A stretch of DNA of 6,739 nt from Polaromonas sp. (GCA_026786065.1 JAJAYS010000056.1:1-6739), one strand, 5' to 3'. Positions 1 to 6,496 are shown, counted from the first letter of the stretch. Numbers and translations: made by a program. Notes: generated from the sequence alone by a model not told the origin.

Positions 1-1116
1 AAAACCCTGCGCCAACTGGGCGCGGCGCGGGGGGCAACCCAAAACTGGCCCGCAAAGCTCTCCCTGACCGTCAACCCCCCCCCGGCGGGGCCGGGCGATT
101 CGGCGGGGCCCACGCTGCGGCTTCAGGAGCTGAAGGCCAGGCTGCAGCAACCGGTCGTCGCGCCGCAGGTCAGGCCATCACCGGCCCAGCCGACCGAGCG
201 CGAATTCGCCAAGGCCGACTACATCGCAGCGGTCGAGCGCGCCAAAAAATTGATTGAAGGCGGCGACTTCATGCAGGTGCAGATCGGTCAGCGAATCAAA
301 AAGCGTTACACCGCATCGCCGCTGTCGCTGTACCGCGCTTTGCGGGCGCTGAACCCTTCGCCCTACATGTATTACTACGACTTCGGCGACTTCCAGGTCG
401 TCGGCGCGTCGCCCGAAATTCTGGTGCGCCAGGAAAAAGTGGCCCGCGTTGCCGGGCCGGCTCAGGACTCGGACGCCCCCTTGGTGGACAGCGGGGCCAC
501 TCCAGTGGCAAGCGCAGGCGCCGGATTCGACCAGAAAATCACCATCCGGCCGCTGGCTGGCACCCGGCTGCGTGCCGCCACGCCAGAGGCCGACAAGGCG
601 CTGGAGCAGGAATTGCTAAGTGATCCGAAAGAGCGCGCCGAGCACGTGATGCTGATCGACCTGGCCCGCAACGACATCGGCCGCATCGCCAAAACCGGCA
701 GCGTCAAGGTCACCGAGGCGTTTGCGGTCGAGCGCTACAGCCATGTGATGCACATCGTCAGCAACGTCGAGGGCCTGCTGCAGGACGGCATCACCGGCAT
801 GGACGTTCTGAAGGCCACCTTTCCGGCCGGCACGCTGACCGGCGCGCCCAAGGTGCATGCGATGGAGCTGATCGACCAGTTCGAGCCGACCAAGCGCGGC
901 CTCTACGGCGGCGCCTGCGGCTACCTCAGTTATTCGGGCGACATGGACGTCGCCATCACCATCCGCACCGGCATCATCAAGAACCAGACGCTGTATGTGC
1001 AGGCGGCGGCTGGCGTGGTCGCCGATTCGGTGCCCGAGCTGGAGTGGAAAGAAACCGAGGCCAAGGCGCGGGCGCTGCTGCGCGCCGCCGAGCTGGTTGA
1101 AGAAGGCCTGGAGTAA
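1..1116 (+). CDS. trpE: Anthranilate synthase component I (TrpE), 5' end missing
   Basis: Large subunit of anthranilate synthase: chorismate plus ammonia (delivered by TrpG) gives anthranilate and pyruvate, the first committed step to tryptophan. The frame is open from base 1, so about 130 N-terminal residues, including the region that normally binds feedback tryptophan, lie outside the window. 371 residues are visible. The chorismate-binding domain is clear: GDFMQVQIGQR, GASPEILVR, IRPLAGTR (near 182-189 of the fragment), the AEHVMLIDLARND block with its catalytic-type His at 215, ERYSHVMHIVSNVEG, FPAGTLTGAPK (from 274), and ELEWKETE with Mg-binding-type Glu (346-351). Two parts are odd. Residues about 146-178 are an extra segment derived from a repeat (see 451-518). 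Residues about 7-38 are Pro/Gly/Ala-rich and do not resemble the family. The usual GTRPRG reads GTRLRA. The gene runs into trpG with 3 bp between. Identity is very sure; whether the altered loop costs activity is unknown. Confidence 0.96.
   Translation, partial: KTLRQLGAARGATQNWPAKLSLTVNPPPAGPGDSAGPTLRLQELKARLQQPVVAPQVRPSPAQPTEREFAKADYIAAVERAKKLIEGGDFMQVQIGQRIKKRYTASPLSLYRALRALNPSPYMYYYDFGDFQVVGASPEILVRQEKVARVAGPAQDSDAPLVDSGATPVASAGAGFDQKITIRPLAGTRLRAATPEADKALEQELLSDPKERAEHVMLIDLARNDIGRIAKTGSVKVTEAFAVERYSHVMHIVSNVEGLLQDGITGMDVLKATFPAGTLTGAPKVHAMELIDQFEPTKRGLYGGACGYLSYSGDMDVAITIRTGIIKNQTLYVQAAAGVVADSVPELEWKETEAKARALLRAAELVEEGLE
451..518 (+). repeat. Diverged copy of GC-rich family 1 repeat inside trpE
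   Basis: This 68-bp stretch aligns without a gap to bases 2355-2422 of the ltaE repeat; my hand count is 47 of 68 identical (about 69%). The best-kept parts are the start (gccgggccg), the run gccccc, and the block cagtggcaagcg. It is read in the same phase in both genes, so the peptides also match: VAGP.Q...AP..S.A.VAS.G. It sits in the loop between SPEILVRQE and IRPLAGTR, where TrpE proteins usually have only a few residues. The hairpins of the ltaE copies are largely lost here, so this looks like an older insertion. The alignment is read directly; common origin is inferred. Confidence 0.75.
1110..1113 (+). promoter_or_regulatory. Ribosome binding site for trpG
   Basis: GGAG lies 6 nt before the trpG ATG, inside the last codons of trpE. 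With only 3 bp between the trpE stop and the trpG start, translation of the two subunits is probably coupled, which suits a 1:1 complex. It favours the ATG at 1120 over the in-frame ATG at 1132. Confidence 0.7.
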
Positions 1117-1119
1117 ATC

Positions 1120-1704
1120 ATGAGCACAAAAATGCGGCTGCTGATGATCGACAACTACGACAGCTTCACCTACAACCTGGTGCAGTACTTCGGCGAGCTG
1201 GGGGCCGACGTGCGCACGGTGCGCAACGACCAGATCACGCTCGAAGGCATCGCCGCCTACCTGCCCGACGCGCTGGTTATTTCGCCCGGTCCGTGTTCGC
1301 CTGCCGAGGCCGGCATTTCCGTGCCGGCGATTCAGCACTTCGCAGGCAAGTTGCCGATTTTGGGAGTGTGCCTCGGGCATCAGGCCATAGGCGCGGCGTT
1401 CGGCGGCCGCATCGTGCGGGCGCAGCAACTGATGCACGGCAAGACCAGCCTCATCAGCACCACGCAGCAGGGCGTGTTCGCCGACCTGCCGGCTCAGTTC
1501 ACCGTGAACCGCTACCACTCGCTGGCGATTGAACCGTCGAGCTGCCCTGAGGTGCTGGAGGTCACGGCGCGCACCGACGACGGCGAGATCATGGGCGTGC
1601 GCCACCAGACGCTGCCGATTCAGGGCGTGCAGTTCCACCCAGAGTCCATCCTGACCGAGCATGGCCACGCTCTGCTCAGGAACTTCATGCGGCAGTGCGG
1701 CTGA
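1120..1704 (+). CDS. trpG: Anthranilate synthase component II, glutamine amidotransferase (TrpG)
   Basis: Class I glutamine amidotransferase of 194 residues, normal for a stand-alone TrpG. It hydrolyses glutamine and passes ammonia to TrpE in the cytoplasm. Visible marks: N-terminal [17 protein letters not shown] (7-23); the oxyanion-strand motif ISPGPCSP (54-61); the nucleophile elbow GVCLGHQ with catalytic Cys84; and HPESI with catalytic His173 and Glu175. MHGKTS (105-110) is the usual TrpG/PabA signature. The start at 1120 has GGAG at the right distance. It is not fused to another domain. Some bacteria use one such subunit for both anthranilate and aminodeoxychorismate synthases; the position directly after trpE makes the tryptophan role primary. 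Nothing is unusual in the gene itself. Confidence 0.97.
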   Translation: MSTKMRLLMIDNYDSFTYNLVQYFGELGADVRTVRNDQITLEGIAAYLPDALVISPGPCSPAEAGISVPAIQHFAGKLPILGVCLGHQAIGAAFGGRIVRAQQLMHGKTSLISTTQQGVFADLPAQFTVNRYHSLAIEPSSCPEVLEVTARTDDGEIMGVRHQTLPIQGVQFHPESILTEHGHALLRNFMRQCG

Positions 1705-1717
1705 CGGGCCGACATTT

Positions 1718-1780
1718 GCTATATTTATGATAGCTTTTAACGCCCGTATTTATTGGGTTATAGCCTAAAATGACTAAAAA
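1718..1780 (+). repeat. AT-rich family 2 repeat, copy A, spanning the ltaE start
   Basis: AT-rich block in the trpG-ltaE gap. It matches the copies at 3392 and 6499 with the same internal spacing: gcta(t/c), then 12 bases from the first base to (a/g)(t/g)agct, then a gta..att.g core. Hand counts over the first 48 positions, no gaps, are about 28 matches to copy B and 29 to copy C. Its 3' end (aaaatgactaaaaa) contains the ATG of ltaE. I recall similar AT-rich elements between genes in Comamonadaceae genomes, but cannot check that here. Confidence 0.55.
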
Positions 1781-3056
1781 GATAGTCGATCTGCGCAGCG
1801 ACACCGTGACCCGGCCGACGCCAGCCATGCTGGCCGCGATGCACGCCGCGCCGCTTGGCGACGACGTGTTTGGCGACGACCCGAGCGTCAATGCGCTACA
1901 GCAAAAAATCGCTGCACTGCTTGGCTTCGAGGCGGCGCTCTTCGTGCCCACCGGCACGCAGAGCAACCTGTGCGCCATCCTGGCGCATTGCCAGCGCGGC
2001 GACGAATACATCGTCGGCCAGCAGGCGCATTGCTACCGCTGGGAGGGCGGCGGCGCGGCGGTGTTCGGCAGCGTGCAGCCGCAGCCGCTGAATCACCAGC
2101 CTGACGGCACGCTGGCGCTCGACGAGATCGAAGCCGCCATCAAGCCAGATGACGCGCACTTCGCGCGCACCCGGCTGCTCGCCCTAGAAAACACCCTGGG
2201 CGGCAAGCTGCTGCCGTTCGACTATGTGCAGCAGGCGACCCGGCTGGCCAAAGAAAAAGGCTTGATGCGCCACCTCGACGGCGCCCGCCTTTTCAACGCC
2301 GCGGTGGCGCAAGCCGCCCCACTGCGAGCCGCCAGCAACGATGACCGGCCTGTCGCCGGGCCGCCCCAAGGCAGGCCAGCCCCCTCGGGGGGCAGCGCAG
2401 CACACGCAGTGGCAAGCGTGGGGGCCACATCCCCTGTCGCCGGGCCGCCCCAAGGCAGGCCAGCCCCCTCGGGGGGCAGCGCAGCACACGCAGTGGCAAG
2501 CGTGGGGGTCACATCCCCTGCCGCCCCTTCTGCGGGAAGCGGGCTACACGCAGTGAGCGAGCGTGGGGGCGCTATGGTTGAAGCGCGGCGCATCGCGCAG
2601 TGCTTCGACAGCGTCTCTGTCTGCTTCAGCAAGGGTTTGGGCGCACCGGTCGGCTCGGTGCTGTGCGGCACCCAAGAATTCATCGCACGCGCCCACCGCA
2701 TCCGAAAAATGGCCGGTGGCGGCATGCGCCAGGGCGGCATGCTGGCTGCCGCTGCCTTGCACGCGCTGGACCACCACATCGACCGGCTGGCCGACGACCA
2801 CGCGTTGGCGCGGCGGCTGGCCGATGGCTTGGCGGGCATCGAAGGCTTGCGCGTCGAAGCACCGCAGACAAACATCCTGTTTGTCGATCTGACCGGCGCG
2901 GCCAGAAACCAATCGGCCGCGTTGCTGCAGCATTTGGCCGGCCACGGCATCCAGTCGACTGGCCTGTACCGGCTGCGCTTCGTCACCCACCTGGATGTCG
3001 ATGCGCAGGGCATTGACCGCGCCATTGCGGCCCTGCGCGCGTTTTTCAAGGCCTGA
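1770..3056 (+). CDS. ltaE: Low-specificity L-threonine aldolase with repeat-encoded insertion
   Basis: PLP enzyme of fold type I that splits L-threonine or L-allo-threonine to glycine and acetaldehyde. Marks: DLRSDTVTRPTPAM at the N-terminus (7-20); GDDVFGDDP; PTGTQSN; His87 (in AHCYRW), which stacks on PLP; HLDGAR (168-173) with the PLP-ring Asp170 and Arg173; SKGLGAPVGS with Schiff-base Lys288; KMAGGGMRQGG; and RFVTHLDV near the end. The family is about 335-345 residues; this protein has 428. Asp170 and Lys288 are 118 residues apart, against about 30 in the E. coli enzyme as I recall it. The excess (about residues 191-268) is low-complexity Pro/Gly/Ala/Ser sequence made by the repeats at 2351-2569. 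An in-frame TAG at 1761 and no later start before the conserved N-terminus fix the start at 1770, though no good ribosome site precedes it. All catalytic motifs survive, so it is probably functional with a long surface loop, but a damaged gene cannot be excluded. Confidence 0.93.
   Translation: MTKKIVDLRSDTVTRPTPAMLAAMHAAPLGDDVFGDDPSVNALQQKIAALLGFEAALFVPTGTQSNLCAILAHCQRGDEYIVGQQAHCYRWEGGGAAVFGSVQPQPLNHQPDGTLALDEIEAAIKPDDAHFARTRLLALENTLGGKLLPFDYVQQATRLAKEKGLMRHLDGARLFNAAVAQAAPLRAASNDDRPVAGPPQGRPAPSGGSAAHAVASVGATSPVAGPPQGRPAPSGGSAAHAVASVGVTSPAAPSAGSGLHAVSERGGAMVEARRIAQCFDSVSVCFSKGLGAPVGSVLCGTQEFIARAHRIRKMAGGGMRQGGMLAAAALHALDHHIDRLADDHALARRLADGLAGIEGLRVEAPQTNILFVDLTGAARNQSAALLQHLAGHGIQSTGLYRLRFVTHLDVDAQGIDRAIAALRAFFKA
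2351..2518 (+). repeat. Two tandem 84-bp units of GC-rich family 1 repeat inside ltaE
   Basis: Unit 1 is 2351-2434 and unit 2 is 2435-2518. They differ at one base only (C at 2425, T at 2509; Ala to Val in the protein), so the duplication is recent. 84 bp is 28 codons, so the reading frame of ltaE is kept. Each unit has two inverted repeats: GCCCCC-TCG-GGGGGC (2379-2393 in unit 1) and CACGC-8 nt-GCGTG (2403-2420). Unit 1 has no stop codon in any of the six frames. I recall closely similar sequences scattered between genes in Comamonadaceae, which would make this a REP-like element; that part is memory, not shown here. Confidence 0.95.
2519..2569 (+). repeat. Third, degenerate and shortened family 1 copy inside ltaE
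   Basis: Directly after the tandem pair. It keeps the start (tgccgcccc) and the end (acacgcagtg....agcgtgggggc) of the unit but is about 30 bp shorter. The second hairpin is kept exactly (CACGC at 2547-2551, GCGTG at 2561-2565). The first is replaced by a different one: GCCC+CTTC (2523-2530) pairs with GAAG+GGGC (2536-2539, 2541-2544), with one bulged C. It is read in frame as part of LtaE. Confidence 0.75.
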
Positions 3057-3079
3057 CCGCCGCATTCGACACGCCGTTC

Positions 3080-3751
3080 ATGGACACCAGCCAACTCCTG
3101 CTTTTCATCGCGGCTGGCCTGCTGCTAAACCTCACACCCGGCCCCGACGTGCTGTACATCGTGACGAATGCGCTGCGTTCCGGAGCCCGCGCCGGCATGG
3201 TGGCGGCGCTGGGTATCACGGCCGGCTGTTTTGTTCACATCGTTGCGGCGGCGCTGGGCGTCGGGGCGTTGCTGACGGCGTCCGGCAGCGCCTTCGCCGC
3301 GCTCAAATGGCTGGGCGCAGCCTACCTGATCTACGTTGGCCTGGGTTTGATGCTGCAGCGCCGCGCGGGGGCCGGTTCAATGCCGGTTGTCGCTACGAAT
3401 TCAATAGCTGCTTGTGACCGTAAAAATTGGGCTAACGGCCTGAAGGCTGTATTTTTTCAGGGTTTCTGGACGAATGTGCTGAACCCGAAGGTGGCGCTGT
3501 TTTTTCTGGCCTTCGTGCCGCAGTTCATCGCGCCCGACATGGCGAACAAGCCGCTGGCGTTTTTGCTGCTCGGTTTGCTGTTCAACTTTAACGGCCTGTG
3601 CGTCAATGTCGGCTGGGCGCTCGCTGCAGCCTGGATGGCGTCCCGCCTGGTCGCCGTTCGGGCCGGCCTGCATTGGCTGGAGCGGGCTGCGGGTCTGATG
3701 TTCGTCGGCTTCGGCATACGGCTTGCGCTCTCCGGCCATCCCTCACGCTGA
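3080..3751 (+). CDS. LysE/RhtB-family amino-acid exporter
   Basis: Small inner-membrane exporter of 223 residues. The family hallmark NLTPGPD is at 17-23. Hydrophobic segments fall at about 5-28, 38-66, 70-93, 130-155, 158-187 and 200-218, giving the usual six, and [15 protein letters not shown] (from 135) is the conserved fourth segment. Members expel amino acids such as lysine, threonine, homoserine or leucine; the substrate cannot be read from the sequence. The neighbour ltaE makes threonine or homoserine-like substrates tempting, and the trp genes suggest aromatic ones; both are guesses. It starts 23 bp after ltaE, with no clear ribosome site. Its loop between segments 3 and 4 (about residues 105-127) is encoded by an AT-rich repeat, which explains why it is slightly longer than the usual 205-210 residues. 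Confidence 0.9.
   Translation: MDTSQLLLFIAAGLLLNLTPGPDVLYIVTNALRSGARAGMVAALGITAGCFVHIVAAALGVGALLTASGSAFAALKWLGAAYLIYVGLGLMLQRRAGAGSMPVVATNSIAACDRKNWANGLKAVFFQGFWTNVLNPKVALFFLAFVPQFIAPDMANKPLAFLLLGLLFNFNGLCVNVGWALAAAWMASRLVAVRAGLHWLERAAGLMFVGFGIRLALSGHPSR
3392..3457 (+). repeat. AT-rich family 2 repeat, copy B, in frame inside the exporter gene
   Basis: 66 bp (22 codons) of AT-rich sequence in an otherwise GC-rich gene. It begins gctacgaa, has atagct after 12 bases as in copy A, then ccgta and attggg at the same spacing as copy A. It ends in a small inverted repeat, GCCT-GA-AGGC (3438-3447), followed by TTTTTT. It begins exactly on a codon and encodes a polar stretch ([20 protein letters not shown]) in the predicted loop between membrane segments 3 and 4. 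Confidence 0.65.
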
Positions 3752-3783
3752 GCCTGCGCGCCCCAACCCGTCAAGACGAATTC

Positions 3784-3788
3784 GAGGA
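3784..3788 (+). promoter_or_regulatory. Ribosome binding site for trpD
   Basis: GAGGA lies 7 nt before the ATG at 3796. It decides the trpD start: the reading frame is open a further 66 codons upstream into the exporter gene, but that part looks like no TrpD. Confidence 0.75.
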
Positions 3789-3795
3789 TTTCTCC

Positions 3796-4842
3796 ATGCC
3801 CGACCGACACCAGATCACCCCGCAGGAAGCGCTGCAGCGCGTCATCGAACACCGCGAGATTTTTCATGACGAAATGCTGCACATCATGCGGCTCATCATG
3901 GGCGGCGAGATGTCGCCGGTGATGATGGCTTCGCTGATCACCGGCCTGCGCGTAAAGAAGGAAACCATAGGCGAGATCACCGCCGCCGCGCAGGTGATGC
4001 GCGAGTTTTCGACCAAGGTCGAGGTGGCCGACAAGACCCATCTGGTCGATATCGTCGGCACCGGCGGCGATGGCTCGCACACCTTCAACATTTCGACCTG
4101 CTCGATGTTCGTCGCCGCTGCGGCCGGTGCGCGTGTCAGCAAACACGGCGGGCGCAGCGTCAGCAGCAAATCGGGCAGTGCAGACGTGCTGGAGTCGCTG
4201 GGCATCAACATCAACCTGCCCCCCGAGTCGATTGCGCGCTGCATCGCCGAAGTCGGCATCGGCTTCATGTTTGCGCCGAATCACCATCCGGCGATGAAAA
4301 ACGTCGCGCCGGTGCGTAGGGAACTCGGCGTGCGCACGATCTTCAACATCCTCGGCCCGCTGACCAACCCGGCTGGCGCGCCGAACATCCTGATGGGCGT
4401 GTTCCACGCCGATCTGGTCGGCATCCAGATTCGTGCCCTGCAGCGGCTTGGCGCCGAGCATGCGCTGGTGGTGTTCGGCAAAGACGGCATGGACGAGATC
4501 AGCCTGGGCGCGGGCACGCTGGTAGGCGAGCTAAAGCACGGTGAGATCACCGAATACGAAATCCATCCGGAAGATTTCGGCCTGCCGATGGCCAGCAACC
4601 GGACGCTTCGGGTCGAAACCGCCGGGCAATCGAAAGCCATGCTGCTCGGCGTGCTGGACAACCAGCCCGGAGCAGCGCGCGACATCGTGGTGCTGAACGC
4701 GGGTGCGGCTTTGTATGCGGCGAACCTGGCCGCTTCGATGCAGCAGGGCATCGTGCTGGCGCGCCAGGCGATCGAATCGGGCGCGGCGAGGGGAAAGCTG
4801 GCGCAGTTACGCGCGCTGTCCGCCCAAGTGCCGCTCGCCTGA
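3796..4842 (+). CDS. trpD: Anthranilate phosphoribosyltransferase (TrpD)
   Basis: Joins anthranilate to PRPP, giving phosphoribosyl-anthranilate and pyrophosphate; second step of tryptophan synthesis, cytoplasmic, Mg-dependent. 348 residues, normal for stand-alone TrpD. After the small helical N-terminal domain (about 1-75) come the PRPP-binding loop [14 protein letters not shown] (88-101), [18 protein letters not shown] (116-133), [20 protein letters not shown] with its anthranilate-site Arg, NILGPLTNP, and GKDGMDEIS near the Mg/pyrophosphate site. KHGGR instead of the E. coli-type KHGNR is, as far as I recall, usual in Burkholderiales. It is not fused to a TrpG domain as in enterobacteria. 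It lies 44 bp after the exporter gene and 45 bp before trpC. Nothing suggests damage or transfer. Confidence 0.97.
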   Translation: MPDRHQITPQEALQRVIEHREIFHDEMLHIMRLIMGGEMSPVMMASLITGLRVKKETIGEITAAAQVMREFSTKVEVADKTHLVDIVGTGGDGSHTFNISTCSMFVAAAAGARVSKHGGRSVSSKSGSADVLESLGININLPPESIARCIAEVGIGFMFAPNHHPAMKNVAPVRRELGVRTIFNILGPLTNPAGAPNILMGVFHADLVGIQIRALQRLGAEHALVVFGKDGMDEISLGAGTLVGELKHGEITEYEIHPEDFGLPMASNRTLRVETAGQSKAMLLGVLDNQPGAARDIVVLNAGAALYAANLAASMQQGIVLARQAIESGAARGKLAQLRALSAQVPLA

Positions 4843-4887
4843 CCCACGCCACGGCGACAATAGTCGGCCAGCCCACACCGAGAAACC

Positions 4888-5691
4888 ATGTCCGATATCC
4901 TGACCCAAATTGTCGCTGTCAAGCGCAAAGAAATCACCGCAGCGCAAACGCTCAAACCGCTCGCCGCGATGCGGGCGGATGCCGAATCGCGCATTCTGAC
5001 CCGCGACTTTGTTGGCGCGCTGCGCGCCAAAGTCGCAGGTGGCCAGTCGGCGGTGATCGCCGAAGTCAAAAAAGCCAGCCCGTCCAAGGGGGTGCTGCGT
5101 GCCGACTTCATTCCCGCCGACATTGCGCAAAGCTATGCCGAAGGCGACGGCAAGCTCAGCGCTGCCTGCCTTTCGGTGCTGACGGACAGAGATTTTTTTC
5201 AGGGCAGCGTCGATTATTTAAAGCAGGCGCGGGCGTCCTGCGGCCTGCCGGTTCTGCGCAAGGACTTCATGGTCGATGCCTACCAAATCTACGAATCGCG
5301 GGTGATGGGCGCCGACGCCATCTTGCTGATCGCCGTTTGTCTGGACGACGCGCAGATGAAGGACCTCGAAGCACTGGCCCTCTCGCTCGACATGGCGGTG
5401 CTGGTCGAGGCCCACGACGATGCCGAAGTGGAACGTGCGCTTAAGCTGAAGACGCCGCTGATCGGCATCAACAACCGGAACCTGAAAACCTTTGAGGTGT
5501 CGCTGGACACTACTCTGGCGCTGGTGGGGCGCGTGCCCGCGGACCGGATTCTCGTCACCGAGTCGGGCATTGCGACAGCGGCCGATGTTCAGCGGCTGCG
5601 CGCCGCCAAGGTCAACACATTTCTTATCGGCGAAGCCTTCATGCGAGCCGACGAGCCGGGGCTGGCGCTGGCACAACTGTTCAAGGCCTGA
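4888..5691 (+). CDS. trpC: Indole-3-glycerol-phosphate synthase (TrpC)
   Basis: Closes the ring of carboxyphenylamino-deoxyribulose 5-phosphate to indole-3-glycerol phosphate, with loss of CO2 and water; (beta/alpha)8 barrel, 267 residues, a normal single-function length. There is no TrpF domain, so the isomerase step must be encoded elsewhere. Visible active-site residues: Glu59 and Lys61 in [12 protein letters not shown], Lys125 in VLRKDFM, Glu174 in VLVEAHD, Asn195 in GINNRNL, Glu225 in TESGI, and the phosphate-binding IGEAFMR near the C-terminus. The segment [17 protein letters not shown] has a few residues more than the common version of this turn; I recall that form from Comamonadaceae. 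The ATG at 4888 matches the family N-terminus ([15 protein letters not shown]), but only a weak GAG precedes it. Confidence 0.97.
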   Translation: MSDILTQIVAVKRKEITAAQTLKPLAAMRADAESRILTRDFVGALRAKVAGGQSAVIAEVKKASPSKGVLRADFIPADIAQSYAEGDGKLSAACLSVLTDRDFFQGSVDYLKQARASCGLPVLRKDFMVDAYQIYESRVMGADAILLIAVCLDDAQMKDLEALALSLDMAVLVEAHDDAEVERALKLKTPLIGINNRNLKTFEVSLDTTLALVGRVPADRILVTESGIATAADVQRLRAAKVNTFLIGEAFMRADEPGLALAQLFKA

Positions 5692-5707
5692 TGCCTGCGA
5701 CTTGCCT

Positions 5708-6496
5708 ATGAACCGGTCGCTGTTCGACGGCATGGACGGCATACACAGCCAGAACGGGCGCGGCACTTTCGCTGCGGCGCCAGCGGCGGGCGGCGCCAGC
5801 AATCGGCTGTTTTGCGCGGACCCGTCCGATTGGCCGGTGGCGCCGGGCTGGCGTCCAGCCATCAACACGTTTTTCGACGGCCCAAACGGGCGCACTTTGC
5901 TCGATTTTCTGCGTAAGCGCCTGGCTGACGGCCTGGTCGTTTTTCCTCAGCAGCCGCTGCGCGCACTGGCACTAACTCCGCCCGAGAGCGTGCGCGTCGT
6001 GATCCTCGGCCAGGATCCGTACCACGGCCCGGGCCAAGCCGAAGGGCTGGCATTTTCGGTCGCGCCGGCCCTGCCGATGCCACCGTCGCTGCGCAACATC
6101 TTCAAGGAATTGCGGCGCGACCTCGGCACGCCGCTGCCGATCTCTCCCGAACCCGGAGGCAGCCTGGTGCGCTGGGCCGCGCAGGGCGTGTTGCTGCTCA
6201 ACACCTGCCTCACCGTCGAGGCCGGCCGTCCGGCCAGCCATGCCGGGCGCGGCTGGGAAGTTCTGACGGACGCAGTGATCCGGCAGGTCGCCGGATTGGA
6301 CCGCTCCGTCGTTTTCATGCTCTGGGGTGCGCATGCCCAAAGCAAGATTGGGCTGATCGACGTCGGCCGTCACCGCGTTTTGCTGGCCAACCATCCTTCG
6401 CCGCTGTCGGCCTTGCGTCCGCCGCGGCCCTTCATCGGCTGCAATCATTTTTCAGCCGCTCTGGCCCATGCCGGGAGCCCGCCAATCCGGTTTTAG
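5708..6496 (+). CDS. ung: Uracil-DNA glycosylase, family 1 (Ung)
   Basis: Removes uracil from DNA arising by cytosine deamination or dUMP misincorporation; first step of base-excision repair. Motifs: VVILGQDPYHGPGQAEGLAFSV with the water-activating Asp103; LLLNTCLTVEAGRPASH (uracil recognition); and HPSPLSA with His229, the DNA-intercalation loop. Length from the ATG at 5708 is 262 residues, somewhat more than the usual 220-250. The extra is a poorly conserved N-terminus rich in Gly and Ala (about 14-30). The frame is open further upstream through trpC, so the start is a choice: 5708 is the first ATG after the trpC stop, and the in-frame ATG at 5732 is the alternative. Neither has a strong ribosome site. 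The 16-bp gap to trpC suggests co-transcription with the trp genes without a shared pathway. Confidence 0.96.
   Translation: MNRSLFDGMDGIHSQNGRGTFAAAPAAGGASNRLFCADPSDWPVAPGWRPAINTFFDGPNGRTLLDFLRKRLADGLVVFPQQPLRALALTPPESVRVVILGQDPYHGPGQAEGLAFSVAPALPMPPSLRNIFKELRRDLGTPLPISPEPGGSLVRWAAQGVLLLNTCLTVEAGRPASHAGRGWEVLTDAVIRQVAGLDRSVVFMLWGAHAQSKIGLIDVGRHRVLLANHPSPLSALRPPRPFIGCNHFSAALAHAGSPPIRF

Noticed and set aside
1..130. Another family 1 repeat copy at the start of the trpE fragment
   Set aside because: Short similar pieces exist (for example ggggcccacgct against the reverse complement of the unit), but their order does not match and the region is low-complexity GC.
616..1668. Long reverse-strand open frame opposite trpE-trpG (350 codons)
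   Set aside because: It overlaps two certain genes, has Arg/His/Ala-rich composition typical of the complement of GC-rich genes, and shows no recognisable motif.
1701..1731. Internal promoter before ltaE (CTGACG ... TATGAT)
   Set aside because: The -10-like TATGAT at 1726-1731 is good, but the -35-like box matches poorly and the spacing is 19. TATGAT-like strings are expected by chance in the AT-rich repeat.
2351..2569. Possible CRISPR array
   Set aside because: The units are directly adjacent with no unique spacers between them, are 84 bp long, and lie inside an intact gene.
1770..3056. ltaE as a pseudogene broken by repeats
   Set aside because: One uninterrupted frame with every PLP and catalytic motif kept on both sides of the insertion. 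Reduced activity remains possible, but there is no lesion to annotate.
2222..3094. Reverse-strand open frame of 290 codons opposite ltaE
   Set aside because: It mirrors ltaE, and its length is helped by the repeat having hardly any reverse-strand stops. No family features seen.
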